Notes: a model not told the origin generated them from the sequence alone. DNA of 64,000 nt from Silvimonas iriomotensis (GCF_014645535.1 NZ_BMLX01000001.1:1233169-1297168), one strand, 5' to 3'. Shown: positions 21,305 through 31,591, counted from the stretch's first letter. Program-made: numbers and translations.

Positions 21305-22771
21305 ATGCGCATCGTGCAACAAGCACTGACCTTCGACGACGTTCTGCTCGTCCCGGCCCACTCTGACGTCCTGCCCCGCGATGTCAGCCTTGGTACCCAA
21401 TTCACTCGTGACATCCGGCTTAACCTGCCGCTGATCTCCGCAGCGATGGATACCGTGACCGAAGCCCCACTGGCGATTGCCATCGCCCAGGAAGGCGGCA
21501 TTGGTATCGTTCACAAGAACATGTCTGGCAAGCTGCAGGCCGCTGAAGTCTCCAAAGTCAAACGTCATGAATCCGGCGTGGTGAAAGACCCGCTGGTCGT
21601 CTCGCCCGAGATGCTGGTTCGCGATGTCTTGAACCTCTCCCGTCAGCACCGTATTTCCGGTTTCCCGGTTATTGATGCCAAAGGCCAGCTGGTCGGCATC
21701 ATCACCAACCGTGACCTGCGTTTTGAAACCCGCCTTGATGTGCCCGTCTCCAGCGTGATGACGCAAAAAGACAAGCTGATTGTTGTGCGTGAAGGCACCT
21801 CGATCGACGAAGCCCGTCACCTGATGCACGACCACAAGCTGGAACGTGTGCTGGTGGTGAACGAAGGCTTCCAGCTGCGCGGCCTGATTACCGTCAAGGA
21901 CATCATCAAGACCAGCGAACACCCGCTGGCCTCCAAGGATGAACTGGGCCGTCTGCGCGTTGGCGCTGCGGTCGGTACCGGTGACGGCACCGAAGAACGC
22001 GTTGCCCTGCTGGCTGAAGCCGGCGTGGACGTCATCGTGGTGGATACCGCACACGGCCACAGCGCTGGCGTGCTGAACCGCGTGAACTGGGTCAAGCGCA
22101 ATTTCCCGAACGTACAAGTGATTGGCGGCAACATCGCCACCGCTGCTGCCGCCCGCGCCCTTGTGGATGCTGGCGCTGATGCGGTCAAGGTCGGTATCGG
22201 CCCGGGCTCCATCTGCACCACGCGTATCGTGGCGGGTGTTGGCGTGCCGCAAATCTCCGCCGTGGCCAATGTGGCCGATGCACTGGCAGGCACCGGCGTG
22301 CCGCTGATTGCTGACGGTGGCATCCGCTTCTCTGGCGATATCGCCAAGGCCATTGCTGCCGGTGCCCACACCGTCATGCTGGGTGGCTTGCTGGCCGGTA
22401 CCGAAGAAGCGCCGGGTGAAGTCGAACTGTACCAGGGCCGTTCTTACAAGAGCTACCGTGGCATGGGTTCTCTGGGCGCCATGCAGCAAGGCTCCAGCGA
22501 TCGTTACTTCCAGGAAGAAAACACAGCCAACGCCGACAAGCTGGTACCGGAAGGCATTGAAGGCCGCGTCCCGTACAAGGGCCCGGTGACTGCGATTGTT
22601 CACCAGCTGGTGGGCGGTCTGCGTTCTTCCATGGGCTACCTGGGCTGCGCCACCATCGCGCAAATGCATGAGAAAGCCGAATTCGTGCAGATCACTTCTG
22701 CAGGTATCCGCGAATCTCACGTGCATGACGTGCAGATCACCAAGGAAGCCCCGAACTACCGCGTGGAGTAA
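21305..22771 (+). CDS. guaB: IMP dehydrogenase
   Basis: Oxidises IMP to XMP with NAD+, the committed step to GMP. The 488 residues have a split TIM barrel, with two CBS domains inserted at about 95-205. The catalytic Cys loop '[10 protein letters not shown]' and the flap region '[17 protein letters not shown]' are present. Length and motifs are standard. guaA is not adjacent. A terminator follows directly, so the gene is likely monocistronic. Confidence 0.98.
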   Translation: MRIVQQALTFDDVLLVPAHSDVLPRDVSLGTQFTRDIRLNLPLISAAMDTVTEAPLAIAIAQEGGIGIVHKNMSGKLQAAEVSKVKRHESGVVKDPLVVSPEMLVRDVLNLSRQHRISGFPVIDAKGQLVGIITNRDLRFETRLDVPVSSVMTQKDKLIVVREGTSIDEARHLMHDHKLERVLVVNEGFQLRGLITVKDIIKTSEHPLASKDELGRLRVGAAVGTGDGTEERVALLAEAGVDVIVVDTAHGHSAGVLNRVNWVKRNFPNVQVIGGNIATAAAARALVDAGADAVKVGIGPGSICTTRIVAGVGVPQISAVANVADALAGTGVPLIADGGIRFSGDIAKAIAAGAHTVMLGGLLAGTEEAPGEVELYQGRSYKSYRGMGSLGAMQQGSSDRYFQEENTANADKLVPEGIEGRVPYKGPVTAIVHQLVGGLRSSMGYLGCATIAQMHEKAEFVQITSAGIRESHVHDVQITKEAPNYRVE

Positions 22772-22791
22772 TCCGCACTGGTGGTTCCATG

Positions 22792-22820
22792 AAAAAGCCC
22801 TGCATATGCAGGGCTTTTTT
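22792..22820. terminator. Terminator of guaB, also facing the chemoreceptor gene
   Basis: Near-perfect palindrome AAAAAGCCCTGCA / TGCAGGGCTTTTT with T-runs on both strands, between two convergent genes. Confidence 0.92.
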
Positions 22821-22881
22821 ATTGGGGCCGGTAATTGCGGTGAATGGCAAGGCAATTGCATTCACCGCACTACCTGGCTGA

Positions 22882-25209
22882 TCAAACGCGCCGGGCGGCC
22901 TCGGCCATCATGCGCGCGGCTTCGGCCGCACTCATGTTGCCATTGCGCCAGAACTTCATGGTGGCTTCGAAAATACCCGAGCGCACTTCTTCCGGCAGAC
23001 ACTGGCTATGCGCCCACGACGGGACCAGCACGTTGGCGTTGGCCGCTTGCGCGAACGAACGCGCCGTCTCTTGCGAATAACCATCGTAACGGCTCATCGG
23101 CGTATCCGAGCGTGCCGGGACGTTACCCTTGAAGAAGTTGAACGCTTCCTGACCTTCCTGGCTCATCAGCATTTCCACCAGATCGCGCTGGGCATCGTGC
23201 ATGGCGCCCTCTTTTTGCTTGAACATGATCAGTGAGTCACACGCAAAAGAGAACTCGCCCGCGGCGGCCGGCGCAGCCCAGCCCATATAGTCTTTGCCCT
23301 GGGCTTGCCCGGCCTGCATGAATTCAGGCTTGGCCCAGTCGCCCATGATCTGCATGGCGGCACGCCCGTTGATGACGTCCACCGTCGCCAGGTTCCAGTC
23401 ACGACCTGCGGCGTCTTCAGTGCAATACGGCTTGAGACGACGGAAACGCTCCAGCGCCCGCGCCATGGTGGCGCCGCCCAGCGCGGTGGCGTCCAGCTTC
23501 ACAAAGCAGCTGCGATGGAACTCGGCGCCTTCGGCCAGAATCACCGTTTCAAGCATGGTGGCAATCTGCCAGTCTTGCTCGCCCACGGCCAGCGGCGTAA
23601 TGCCGGCGGCCTTCAGCGTCTCGCACAGGGCAAAGAATTCATCCCAGTTGCGCGGTTGCTGACCACCTACTTTGCGCATCAGCGGCAAGTTCACCCACAA
23701 GGTGTTGACCCGCGCGGCACCCAGCGGCACCGCTACGTATTTGCCATCCACCTGAATCATTTTGTCCAGCACGGCCGGCAGCACACTGGACCAGCGCTGA
23801 CGCTGGGCGATCTCGTTCAGATCGGCCAGCACGCCCATTCTCGACCATTTACCGATATTGATAATGCGGTTTGCCGCCGCAGTCGGCGCGTTACCCGATT
23901 GCACGCGCGAGTTGAGCGTGGCCATCGGATCGCCGCCACTGGTACGGGTATCCATCCAGTGGTGACCCTGGGCGTTCAGACGGGTTTTCAGCTCGAACAC
24001 GGCACGGGCTTCACTGCGCGACAGCCACCAGTGCAGCACTTCCACGTCAGCCAGATGGAACTTGCCAACGGCACCGAGCAGCGTCTTGGCGCGCTCATCC
24101 ACACTTTGCAGAGTCTGGCGCGCCTGATGCAGCGCAGAATCGGTAGCGCGTGTCATGCCGCTGACGCGTTCGGTCGAACGGGCCATGGATTCGGTCGCAG
24201 ACGATTGCTCTGCGGTGGCGTCGGCAATCTGCCGTACCACCTGGGCGACTTCATCCATGCGGCCAGAAATGGTCAGCATGTGTTTGCGCGCGTGTTCGGC
24301 CTTGTCGACACTTTGTGCCACACCACTGGAGGTCCGGTTCATATCGGCCAGCACGGCATTGGTCTCGGCGTTGACGAGTTCAATCCGGCGCGCGATATCA
24401 ACCGTGGCCGAAGAACTGCGCTCGGCCAGTTTGCGCACTTCATCTGCCACCACTGCAAAGCCGCGGCCTTGCTCGCCGGCGCGTGCCGCTTCAATGGCCG
24501 CATTCAGAGCCAGCAGATTGGTCTGGTCCGCAATTTCCTTGATCACCACCACAATGCCGCTGATCTCGCGCGCACGCTGGCTCAGGTTGTCCATGGCCGT
24601 ACCCAAGGACTGAATGGCGGTCGCCACCTCGCCCACCTCGGAGGACACGCCCATGACCGCTTGCGCGCTCTCGCTGGAAATCGACTGGGTATCAAGCACC
24701 GCGACATCCACATCACGCGCGCGTGACGCAATGCTGGAAATGCTCTGCGTGATCTGGCCCACGGTCGCGGCAGAGGCCGAGGCGTGGTCCGATTGCATGC
24801 GGGTATCGTTGGAAATCTGCGTGGTGACGGCCGTCAGTTCGTGCAGGCTCAGTGCCAACGCTTCCATCTCGCGCTGGATTTCGCGCAGCACGGATTGCTG
24901 CGTGCCGACAAACTGGTTAAGCGGGCGCCCGAGCGAGCCCAACTCGCCTTCTTCGGCAAAGCGCACCGACAAACCGGCGCTGCCGCCCATGTCGTGCAAG
25001 CCGCGCTGCAACGCATCCAGCGGCCGCAGTGCGAATCCAGCCGCCAGCCAGGCGGCCACGGCCAGTGCAATCAGGCTGGCCAGTGCCAGCGTATAAGCCA
25101 CGGCGTCCAGCGCCAGATTCTGCCCGAACAGGACATAACCCAGCGTAACCCCAAACCCAAGCAAAGCCACTACCAGTACCGGCAGCAGCAAGCGCATGCG
25201 CATTGTCAT
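22882..25209 (-). CDS. Methyl-accepting chemotaxis protein fused to a C-terminal CUT1-type sugar-binding protein
   Basis: 775 residues in one frame. Two hydrophobic helices (about 7-29 and 36-60) are separated by only about six residues, so there is no periplasmic ligand domain. HAMP follows at 57-101 with '[11 protein letters not shown]'. The chemoreceptor signalling coiled coil spans about 105-383 and has the canonical tip '[20 protein letters not shown]' (226-245). From about residue 388 ('[20 protein letters not shown]') to the end the sequence is a full solute-binding protein like GtsA glucose/mannose-binding proteins. It includes '[20 protein letters not shown]', 'MGDWAKPEF' and '[10 protein letters not shown]'. 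That domain has no signal peptide and by topology should be cytoplasmic. GGGGAGGT precedes the ATG. No CheR-docking pentapeptide is seen at the end. No sugar transporter genes are adjacent. Confidence 0.93.
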   Translation of the reverse strand: MTMRMRLLLPVLVVALLGFGVTLGYVLFGQNLALDAVAYTLALASLIALAVAAWLAAGFALRPLDALQRGLHDMGGSAGLSVRFAEEGELGSLGRPLNQFVGTQQSVLREIQREMEALALSLHELTAVTTQISNDTRMQSDHASASAATVGQITQSISSIASRARDVDVAVLDTQSISSESAQAVMGVSSEVGEVATAIQSLGTAMDNLSQRAREISGIVVVIKEIADQTNLLALNAAIEAARAGEQGRGFAVVADEVRKLAERSSSATVDIARRIELVNAETNAVLADMNRTSSGVAQSVDKAEHARKHMLTISGRMDEVAQVVRQIADATAEQSSATESMARSTERVSGMTRATDSALHQARQTLQSVDERAKTLLGAVGKFHLADVEVLHWWLSRSEARAVFELKTRLNAQGHHWMDTRTSGGDPMATLNSRVQSGNAPTAAANRIINIGKWSRMGVLADLNEIAQRQRWSSVLPAVLDKMIQVDGKYVAVPLGAARVNTLWVNLPLMRKVGGQQPRNWDEFFALCETLKAAGITPLAVGEQDWQIATMLETVILAEGAEFHRSCFVKLDATALGGATMARALERFRRLKPYCTEDAAGRDWNLATVDVINGRAAMQIMGDWAKPEFMQAGQAQGKDYMGWAAPAAAGEFSFACDSLIMFKQKEGAMHDAQRDLVEMLMSQEGQEAFNFFKGNVPARSDTPMSRYDGYSQETARSFAQAANANVLVPSWAHSQCLPEEVRSGIFEATMKFWRNGNMSAAEAARMMAEAARRV

Positions 25210-25336
25210 ATGTACCTCCCCAAACCGCTTATAGCTTTATTGTTTCTGTGTATCTGTGTATCTGTTTATTTCTTGAACCGGGTACTGCTGCTCATGCCGA
25301 CGGCAACGCGCCCCCGCGCCACCCTCTACATAAAAC

Positions 25337-25375
25337 AAACCCGCCCGGCACACTGTGCGGCGGACGGGTTTTTTC
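25337..25375 (-). terminator. Terminator downstream of the GGDEF-EAL gene
   Basis: Imperfect GC stem built on AAACCCG / CGGGTTT with inner pairing, flanked by TTTTTT on the plus side and AAACAAAA on the other. It sits just after the stop of the minus-strand GGDEF-EAL gene. The remaining gap up to 25209 contains short TGTATCTG direct repeats but no gene. Confidence 0.75.
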
Positions 25376-25403
25376 ACCAATCGGGAAGATTACTTACGTT
25401 CCC

Positions 25404-27818
25404 TCAGGCGCTATATCTGGCGGGCTCCAGCACCATATTCGGTGATGGAATGCCGATGTGGTATCCCTGCAAATAATCGACGCCAATCTCGCGCAGCTTG
25501 TCCGCGATCTCGGCCGATTCAACGTACTCGGCAATGGTCTGGCGACCCATGGCGTGGGCAATGTGGTTCACCGCAATCACCATTTGCAGACTGACGTGAT
25601 CGTCCACAATGTCGCGCACCAGGCTGCCGTCGATCTTGAGGTAATGCACCGGCAGCGTTTTCAGATAGGTAAACGACGAGAACCCGCTACCAAAGTCATC
25701 CAGCGCAAAGCGGCAGCCGCGCGTGCGCAGGGCCTCAATGAACAGCGTGGATTCCTTGATATTGGCGATTGCGCTGGTTTCGGTAATCTCGAAACACAGG
25801 TTTTCCGGCGGTACGCCGGATTCATCCAGCCGCTCCAGCACAAAGGCCAGTGTCTGGCGGTTCAGTGATTTGCCCGACAGGTTGACCGACAGCATCGGCA
25901 CCGGACGCCCCTGGCGTTCTTGTGCGGCCAGATAGCTGATCGCGTGCGAGACTACCCAGCGGTCGATGGTAGCCATCAGGTCATAACGCTCAGCCGCAGG
26001 GATAAACGCCCCCGGCGAGATCACCTTGCCGTTTTCACCCACAAGGCGCAGCAGCACTTCGTAATGCAGTTCATCCGCATCCACCGATGACACGATGGGC
26101 TGGAAGTACAACTGGAACCAGTTCAGTTCAGCGGCCTGACGCAAGGTGGCCAGCAGTTGCAATTCGTTGTGGCGCTGCTCCAGGTTAACTTCGCCGCCGC
26201 GATACCAGGACAAGCGGTTACGGCCGGCTTCCTTGGCGGCAAAACAGGCCACGTCGGCGCGGCTGATCACTTCCTGCAGGTTGCGCGCCTCGGTATCCAT
26301 CAGCACCAGACCCATACTGCCGGTAACGGTAAACGGACGGTCTTGCCAGACAAAGCGGTATTGCTCCAGCGCCTGCAGGATACGGTCGGCCAGTTGCTGG
26401 GCCTGTTCAGTCGAGGCGTCATGCATCAAAAAGCCGAACTCATCCCCACCCAGGCGCCCTACCTGCACGCCGACTGGCACAATTTCGAGCAACTGGCGCG
26501 CCAGTTGCCGCAGCAATTCGTCACCCGCCAGGTGACCGCAGGTATCGTTCACCAGCTTGAACTGATCCAGATCCAGTTGCATCAACACGCACGGCTTGGC
26601 GGTTTCGCGCACGATTTCGCTGGCTTGCACCAGTGCGCCCATAAAGCCGCGGCGGTTGGTCAGGCCGGTCAGTTCATCATGCGTGGCCTGATAAGCCAGG
26701 CGCTCGGTCAGCGCTTCAGCCTCGCTGATATCGTGCAGCGCCACGACAAGACCAATGCCGTGTTCATCCGGCACCGCGGCAATCGCCATCTCGACACGAT
26801 AGCGCTGCCCCAAGCGGTTCACGAGCGTAGCCACTTCGCGGGTGGCGGTGTGGCCGCCCTCCAGCGCTTCTGCCAGCAAACGCGACAACCGCGTGCCGCT
26901 GGCTTCATCGACCGTCATGACGATATCGGTAATCGGGCGGCCAGAGGCCTCGGCAAACGGCCAGCCAGTGAGGGTTTCCGCTGCCGGGTTCAGCAATTTG
27001 ACCTTGCCATCCGCCGTCGTTGTCACAATGGCGTCCGCTACCGAACTGAGCGTGGCCTCGGCCAGTTCTTTTTCGCGCAGCAATTCATGCTGGGCGGAAT
27101 CACGTTCGTTCAGGCCCTGCAGCAGGTTGCGACGCATGGCATTAAAGGCGTCGGTCAGCGTTTGCAGTTCATCTGCCGTGCCGGGCGGACGTGCCAGCAC
27201 CAGCGGCGCGGACAAACGCTCGTAATTGAAATGTCTTGTGTAATCAGCGATATAGCGCAGATGACGGGCAATCAGCCGGTGATACAACCAGATAAACGCC
27301 AGCGCCGCCGCACCCATGCCGGTGACCAGCAACAGCAAGATACGTTTGAGTTGATCGGTGATTTCAGATTCAAGCCCGTCGAGCGTGTTCACAAGGGTCA
27401 ACTGACCCAGCCGCACAGACTTGTTGGTGAGCGGATGCAGGTACTCCACCGGGAAAGTCATGCTAACCACAGAGCGCTGGTCAGAGGGCAACTCGCCGGC
27501 CTGGTAACGCGAACCATCGGTTTCGACCAGCTCGGCGTAACCCACCACCTTGGTTTGCAGCAAGGAGTTAAGTTGCGTGCGCACGGCCTCGGTGTTCACC
27601 AGCCACAGGTTGACGGCCAGCTGCGGACGCACACTGCGCGACAGTGTTTCCAGGTCGGTGCGAATCTGGGTCAGGCTGCGTTGATATTCCTGACGGGCCA
27701 GGAAAAAGGCCAGCGACGCGGCCACCAGAACGCTGGTGACCATGACGGCCAGAACCAGACGCAAGGCAAGCCGGTTTTCCCGGGAAAAAACGCGCAGCCG
27801 CGCGAGCAGTTGTTGCAT
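25404..27818 (-). CDS. Membrane PAS-GGDEF-EAL cyclic-di-GMP turnover protein
   Basis: About 804 residues. Two membrane helices (about 20-42 and 165-190) flank a periplasmic sensor region and are followed by a HAMP-like segment. A PAS domain comes next (about 255-375, 'ATLSSVADAIVTTTADGKV'). The GGDEF domain has an intact 'GRLGGDEFGFL' but no RxxD inhibitory site at the usual position upstream. The EAL domain has EVLLR in place of EALLR and keeps 'DDFGSGFSS', 'YLKIDGS' and the catalytic Glu of 'QTIAEYVES'. It probably makes or degrades c-di-GMP, more likely as a phosphodiesterase. The ATG of 'MQQLLARL' is chosen; a TTG ten codons upstream is the alternative. Neither has a strong Shine-Dalgarno. 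Confidence 0.9.
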   Translation of the reverse strand: MQQLLARLRVFSRENRLALRLVLAVMVTSVLVAASLAFFLARQEYQRSLTQIRTDLETLSRSVRPQLAVNLWLVNTEAVRTQLNSLLQTKVVGYAELVETDGSRYQAGELPSDQRSVVSMTFPVEYLHPLTNKSVRLGQLTLVNTLDGLESEITDQLKRILLLLVTGMGAAALAFIWLYHRLIARHLRYIADYTRHFNYERLSAPLVLARPPGTADELQTLTDAFNAMRRNLLQGLNERDSAQHELLREKELAEATLSSVADAIVTTTADGKVKLLNPAAETLTGWPFAEASGRPITDIVMTVDEASGTRLSRLLAEALEGGHTATREVATLVNRLGQRYRVEMAIAAVPDEHGIGLVVALHDISEAEALTERLAYQATHDELTGLTNRRGFMGALVQASEIVRETAKPCVLMQLDLDQFKLVNDTCGHLAGDELLRQLARQLLEIVPVGVQVGRLGGDEFGFLMHDASTEQAQQLADRILQALEQYRFVWQDRPFTVTGSMGLVLMDTEARNLQEVISRADVACFAAKEAGRNRLSWYRGGEVNLEQRHNELQLLATLRQAAELNWFQLYFQPIVSSVDADELHYEVLLRLVGENGKVISPGAFIPAAERYDLMATIDRWVVSHAISYLAAQERQGRPVPMLSVNLSGKSLNRQTLAFVLERLDESGVPPENLCFEITETSAIANIKESTLFIEALRTRGCRFALDDFGSGFSSFTYLKTLPVHYLKIDGSLVRDIVDDHVSLQMVIAVNHIAHAMGRQTIAEYVESAEIADKLREIGVDYLQGYHIGIPSPNMVLEPARYSA

Positions 27819-28051
27819 CTCTATTGGGGCTTCGTTCTGAGAGTCCAATGACTGTTGCGGAGCATTAACGACGCCCTTCGCCGGTACAAATCATCGTAAT
27901 ACATTTGCACCCGCAACCATCCAATTCTTACTTTCAATGAAAGTATTTGATTTCTTATAAACCCATTAAACCATAGATTGTTCGCAACCGATCAGCAAAA
28001 CACCGTATTCGCAGCCAAAAACAAACACTTTTTGTAGAGGCAGTCTTACAA
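27819..28051. other. 233-bp gap between the GGDEF-EAL and ETF-QO genes
   Basis: AT-rich, without a credible coding frame. It holds one short perfect inverted repeat, TACTTTC-AAT-GAAAGTA at 27929-27945, and should contain the promoter of the GGDEF-EAL gene. No T-run terminator for ETF-QO is evident. Confidence 0.5.
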
Positions 28052-29701
28052 CTACATTCCCTGATAGCCCGGACCGCCGCCGCCTTCCGGCACCAGCCAC
28101 ACGATGTTACGCGCCGGGTCCTTGATATCACAGGTTTTGCAGTGCAGGCAGTTCTGCGCGTTGATCTGCAGCGCCCGCTTGCCCTGCCGCTGCACAATCT
28201 CGTACACACCGGCCGGACAATAATGCGCCTCAGGCGCGTTATAGACATCCAGATTCTCGGTGATATAGACCTCCGGCTGCCTGATCAGCAGATGCGAGGG
28301 CTGATCCGCCTCATGCCAGGTGTTGGAAAGCTGCAACGACGAGGCCTTGTCAAAGGTCAGCACGCCATCCGGCAACGCATAGTCCAGTTTCGGCATTTCC
28401 CGCGCGTTCTTGAGGGTGGAATAGTCCGCCTCGCCATGTTTCAGTGTCCATGGCAGCTTCACGCCGAATTGATCCAGCCACAAATCCGCGCCGGCATACA
28501 AGGTACCCAGCAAGCTGCCAAAGCGGGACAACGCCGGCTTGATGTTGCGCACCTGGCGCAGTTCACGGCCAATCGAGCTTTGAGCCACGCGCTGGCCATA
28601 ATCTGCCAGCGTGTCGTGCGCCCTGCCGGCCGAGATCGCGTCAAATACCGCTTCTGCCGCCAGCATGCCGCTCTTCATGGCGTTGTGGTTACCCTTGATC
28701 CGCGGCACGTTGACCATACCGGCCGCACAGCCCAGCAATACCCCGCCGGGGAATGCCAGCTCAGGCAGGGATTGCCAGCCGCCTTCAGTAATTGCGCGCG
28801 CGCCATAGCCAATACGTTCCCCGCCCCGCAGCATGGCGGCAATAGCCGGGTGTCGTTTCAAACGCTGGAACTCTTCATACGGCGCCAGCGTGGGGTTGGC
28901 GTAATCCAGATGCGTCACAAGGCCGATGGCAACCAGATCCTCGCCCATATGATAGATAAACGCGCCCCCGCCAGCGCGGCCGCCCAAAGGCCAGCCCAGC
29001 GTATGCAGCACAAGACCGGCGTCGTGCTGGCCGGCCGGCACCCGCCACAGTTCCTTGATGCCAAGGCCGTATTTCTGGGTCTGAGCAGCGTCGCGCAGTC
29101 CAAATTGTTGTTCCAGCTTGCCAGTCAGAGAGCCGCGCGCGCCCTCTGCCACCAGCGTGTAGCGGGCATGAATTTCAATGCCAGGCGTGTAGTCAGCTTT
29201 AGGCTGACCGTCTTTGCCGATGCCCATATCGCCACAGACCACGCCAATCACCGCGCCATCATCGCCATAAACTGCATCGGCCACGGCAAAGCCCGGGTAG
29301 ATTTCCACGCCCAGCGCTTCGGCTTCTGTTGCCAGCCAGGCACCAAACTCGCCCAGGCTGATAATGTAGTTGCCGTCGTTGCGCATGATGCGCGGGATCA
29401 TCAGGTGCGGAATGGTCCACGCCAGGTCTTCATCCAGCACCATAAAGCGGTCGTGTGTCACGGGGGTATGCAATGGCGCGCCGCGTTCTTGCCAGTCCGG
29501 GATCAGTTCATTGAGTGCGACCGGGTCCAGCACGGCGCCAGACAATAGATGCGCGCCAACCTGCGCGCCCTTTTCAAGTACGCACACGCCCAGATCCTGC
29601 CCGGCGGCCAGGGCCAGTTGCTTGAGACGGATCGCTGCGGACAAACCGGCCGGGCCGGCACCGACGATTACTACGTCATATTCCATTACATCGCGCTGCA
29701 T
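28052..29701 (-). CDS. Electron-transfer flavoprotein-ubiquinone oxidoreductase (ETF-QO)
   Basis: Membrane-associated FAD / [4Fe-4S] enzyme that passes electrons from reduced ETF to ubiquinone. The 549 residues begin with the FAD fold 'YDVVIVGAGPAGLSAAIRL', contain 'GCAAGMVNVPRIKGNHNAMK' and end with the cluster ligands 'HYCPAGVYE' and 'NCLHCKTCDIKDP'. A CAGGTG sequence precedes the ATG. It lies 45 nt downstream of a LysR gene on the same strand and near divergent etfBA, its electron donors. Confidence 0.96.
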   Translation of the reverse strand: MQRDVMEYDVVIVGAGPAGLSAAIRLKQLALAAGQDLGVCVLEKGAQVGAHLLSGAVLDPVALNELIPDWQERGAPLHTPVTHDRFMVLDEDLAWTIPHLMIPRIMRNDGNYIISLGEFGAWLATEAEALGVEIYPGFAVADAVYGDDGAVIGVVCGDMGIGKDGQPKADYTPGIEIHARYTLVAEGARGSLTGKLEQQFGLRDAAQTQKYGLGIKELWRVPAGQHDAGLVLHTLGWPLGGRAGGGAFIYHMGEDLVAIGLVTHLDYANPTLAPYEEFQRLKRHPAIAAMLRGGERIGYGARAITEGGWQSLPELAFPGGVLLGCAAGMVNVPRIKGNHNAMKSGMLAAEAVFDAISAGRAHDTLADYGQRVAQSSIGRELRQVRNIKPALSRFGSLLGTLYAGADLWLDQFGVKLPWTLKHGEADYSTLKNAREMPKLDYALPDGVLTFDKASSLQLSNTWHEADQPSHLLIRQPEVYITENLDVYNAPEAHYCPAGVYEIVQRQGKRALQINAQNCLHCKTCDIKDPARNIVWLVPEGGGGPGYQGM

Positions 29702-29746
29702 GAAACACCTGAATAAAAAGAAGGTATGTATTAACGGGGCCGTGCT

Positions 29747-30694
29747 TTAGCGGTATTCCACGGGCTGGCCATCCGGACGGCGCAGCACGATTTCATCGCT
29801 GCGCTCTACATCACGGGCCGCGTCACGGCACAGGTCGATAAACGCCTCGATGCCGGCGGTGCGAAATTTCTGCTTGTGCAGCACAAAGTGGAACATGCGG
29901 CGAAAATCCAGCCCGGGCACTTCCAGCGGAACCAGGCTGCCGCGCCGGAACGCTTCCTTGAGCGTGAGCCGGGAAATGCACCCGATCCCCAGCCCGGATT
30001 CCACCGCCCGCTTGATGGCTTCGGTGTGTTCCAGCTCCAGCCGCACATCCAGCCGGCCCAGCACATGGCGCATGGCAAATTCAAAGGTCTGGCGCGTGCC
30101 CGAGCCTGGTTCGCGCAAGATCCAGGGCACAGCAAGGATGTCTTCCAGCGTGACCGACTCTTTCCTGGCCAGCGGGTGCTCTGGCGCCGCAAAAATGACC
30201 ATCTCGTCGGCCACCCAGGGGAACATATCCAGGTCCGGGTGCTGGATTTCTCCCTCAATCAACCCCAGATCAAGTTCAAAGTGAGCGACATCGCGTACAA
30301 CCGTGGCCGTGTTGTGCACAGAGATATTCACGCGGCTGCCCGGGTGCTGGCGCATGAACTCGCCCACCAGCAAGGTCGCCAGATAATTGCCGATGGTCAG
30401 CGTGGCGCCAATGCGCAAAGGGCCGATGCCCGCCTCGCCCGCAAGGGTGGATTCAATCTCGTTGGCCCGGTCCAGCAGCTCGATGGCGCGCGGCAGTAGT
30501 TGCCGGCTCAGTTCATTCAGCTGCAGGCGTTTGCCGTAGCGATCAAACAGGCGGGTATCGAACTGTTTTTCCAGCTCGGCCAGTGCCGTGCTGGTTGCAG
30601 ACTGCGACAGCGACAACGCTTCTGCCGCGCGTGAAACGCTTTCTGAACGCGCCACGGCAACGAAGACCTCCAGCTGTCTGAGCGTGTATCTCAT
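29747..30694 (-). CDS. LysR-family regulator divergent to fpr-etfBA
   Basis: 315-residue LysR protein with N-terminal HTH ('SVSRAAEALSLSQSATSTAL') and a periplasmic-binding-protein-like effector domain. It is divergent from fpr with a 99-bp AT-rich gap and probably cotranscribed with ETF-QO behind it. In pseudomonads a LysR regulator (FinR) is divergent to fprA and responds to superoxide. The same geometry suggests a FinR-like role, but orthology is not proven here; sulphur or carbon regulators of the CysB/CbbR type are alternatives. Confidence 0.85.
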   Translation of the reverse strand: MRYTLRQLEVFVAVARSESVSRAAEALSLSQSATSTALAELEKQFDTRLFDRYGKRLQLNELSRQLLPRAIELLDRANEIESTLAGEAGIGPLRIGATLTIGNYLATLLVGEFMRQHPGSRVNISVHNTATVVRDVAHFELDLGLIEGEIQHPDLDMFPWVADEMVIFAAPEHPLARKESVTLEDILAVPWILREPGSGTRQTFEFAMRHVLGRLDVRLELEHTEAIKRAVESGLGIGCISRLTLKEAFRRGSLVPLEVPGLDFRRMFHFVLHKQKFRTAGIEAFIDLCRDAARDVERSDEIVLRRPDGQPVEYR

Positions 30695-30793
30695 ATCTAA
30701 TCCTTGGATATATTTTATTTAATAATTCAAATTTACAGATATTCTACCCGTGTTTAAGATTCGAAGCTAGATAACCAGCAGGAATATGAAATC
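30695..30793. promoter_or_regulatory. Divergent control region between the LysR gene and fpr
   Basis: 99 bp, strongly AT-rich against the surrounding sequence, between two divergently transcribed genes of which one is a LysR regulator. An ATCCTTGGAT dyad lies next to the LysR start. It should hold both promoters and the regulator binding site; exact boxes are not assigned. Confidence 0.55.
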
Positions 30794-31564
30794 ATGACGG
30801 CTAGCGAAAAATATACGGCAGAGACGATCACGCATCTGCACACGTGGACGCCCAGCCTGTTTACTTTGCGCACCACGCGCAGCGACGCATTCAAGTTTGT
30901 GCCCGGCCAGTTTGCCCGCCTGGGTGTAGAGAAAAACGGCAAGATCGTCTGGCGGGCGTATTCCATTCTGTCCGCCGATTACGACGAGCACCTGGAGTTT
31001 CTCTCCATTGTCGTGCCCGGCGGCGAGTTCACCAGCGAGCTGTCGCGGCTGCAGGTGGGCGATACGCTCTATGTCGACAAAACGGCCTACGGCTTTTTGA
31101 CGCGCGATCGCTTTGAACAGGGCAAGGACTTGTGGATGCTGGCAACCGGCACCGGTCTGGCGCCGTTCCTGTCGATCCTGTACGACTTTTCGGCCTGGGA
31201 AGAATACGACCGGCTGATCCTGGTGCAGAGCGTGCGGGAAAAGGCTGAACTGGCCTATGAAGAAACCATCCGCAGCTTCGCCACGCACGAGTACTACAGT
31301 GAATTCGCCCACAAGCTGCACTACGTGCCGATCGTGACCCGCGAAGAAGTCCCCGGCGCCTTGAAAGAACGCATTACCACGCTGCTGGCCAATGGCGGGC
31401 TGGAAGAACACACCGGCATTGCGCTGGACCATGAGCGCTCACGCATCATGATCTGCGGCAACCCGGATATGGTGGATGAAACCCGCAAGCTGCTGGGCGA
31501 CAAGGGCTTTACCCTGGCCCGCCGCAGCGCACCGGGCCATCTGGCCGTGGAACAACTCTGGTAA
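30794..31564 (+). CDS. fpr: Ferredoxin-NADP+ reductase
   Basis: 256-residue bacterial-type FNR that exchanges electrons between NADPH and ferredoxin or flavodoxin. The FAD motif 'WRAYSILSADYDEHLEFL', the 'GGEFTSEL' phosphate loop, 'LATGTGLAPFLSIL' and the NADPH-binding 'MICGNPDMVDETRKLL' are intact. The sequence ends in a conserved aromatic residue. It is first in an apparent fpr-etfB-etfA operon, 27 nt before etfB, and divergent to a LysR regulator. Confidence 0.95.
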   Translation: MTASEKYTAETITHLHTWTPSLFTLRTTRSDAFKFVPGQFARLGVEKNGKIVWRAYSILSADYDEHLEFLSIVVPGGEFTSELSRLQVGDTLYVDKTAYGFLTRDRFEQGKDLWMLATGTGLAPFLSILYDFSAWEEYDRLILVQSVREKAELAYEETIRSFATHEYYSEFAHKLHYVPIVTREEVPGALKERITTLLANGGLEEHTGIALDHERSRIMICGNPDMVDETRKLLGDKGFTLARRSAPGHLAVEQLW

Positions 31565-31591
31565 GCCGCAGCACACAACAAGGACAACCCC

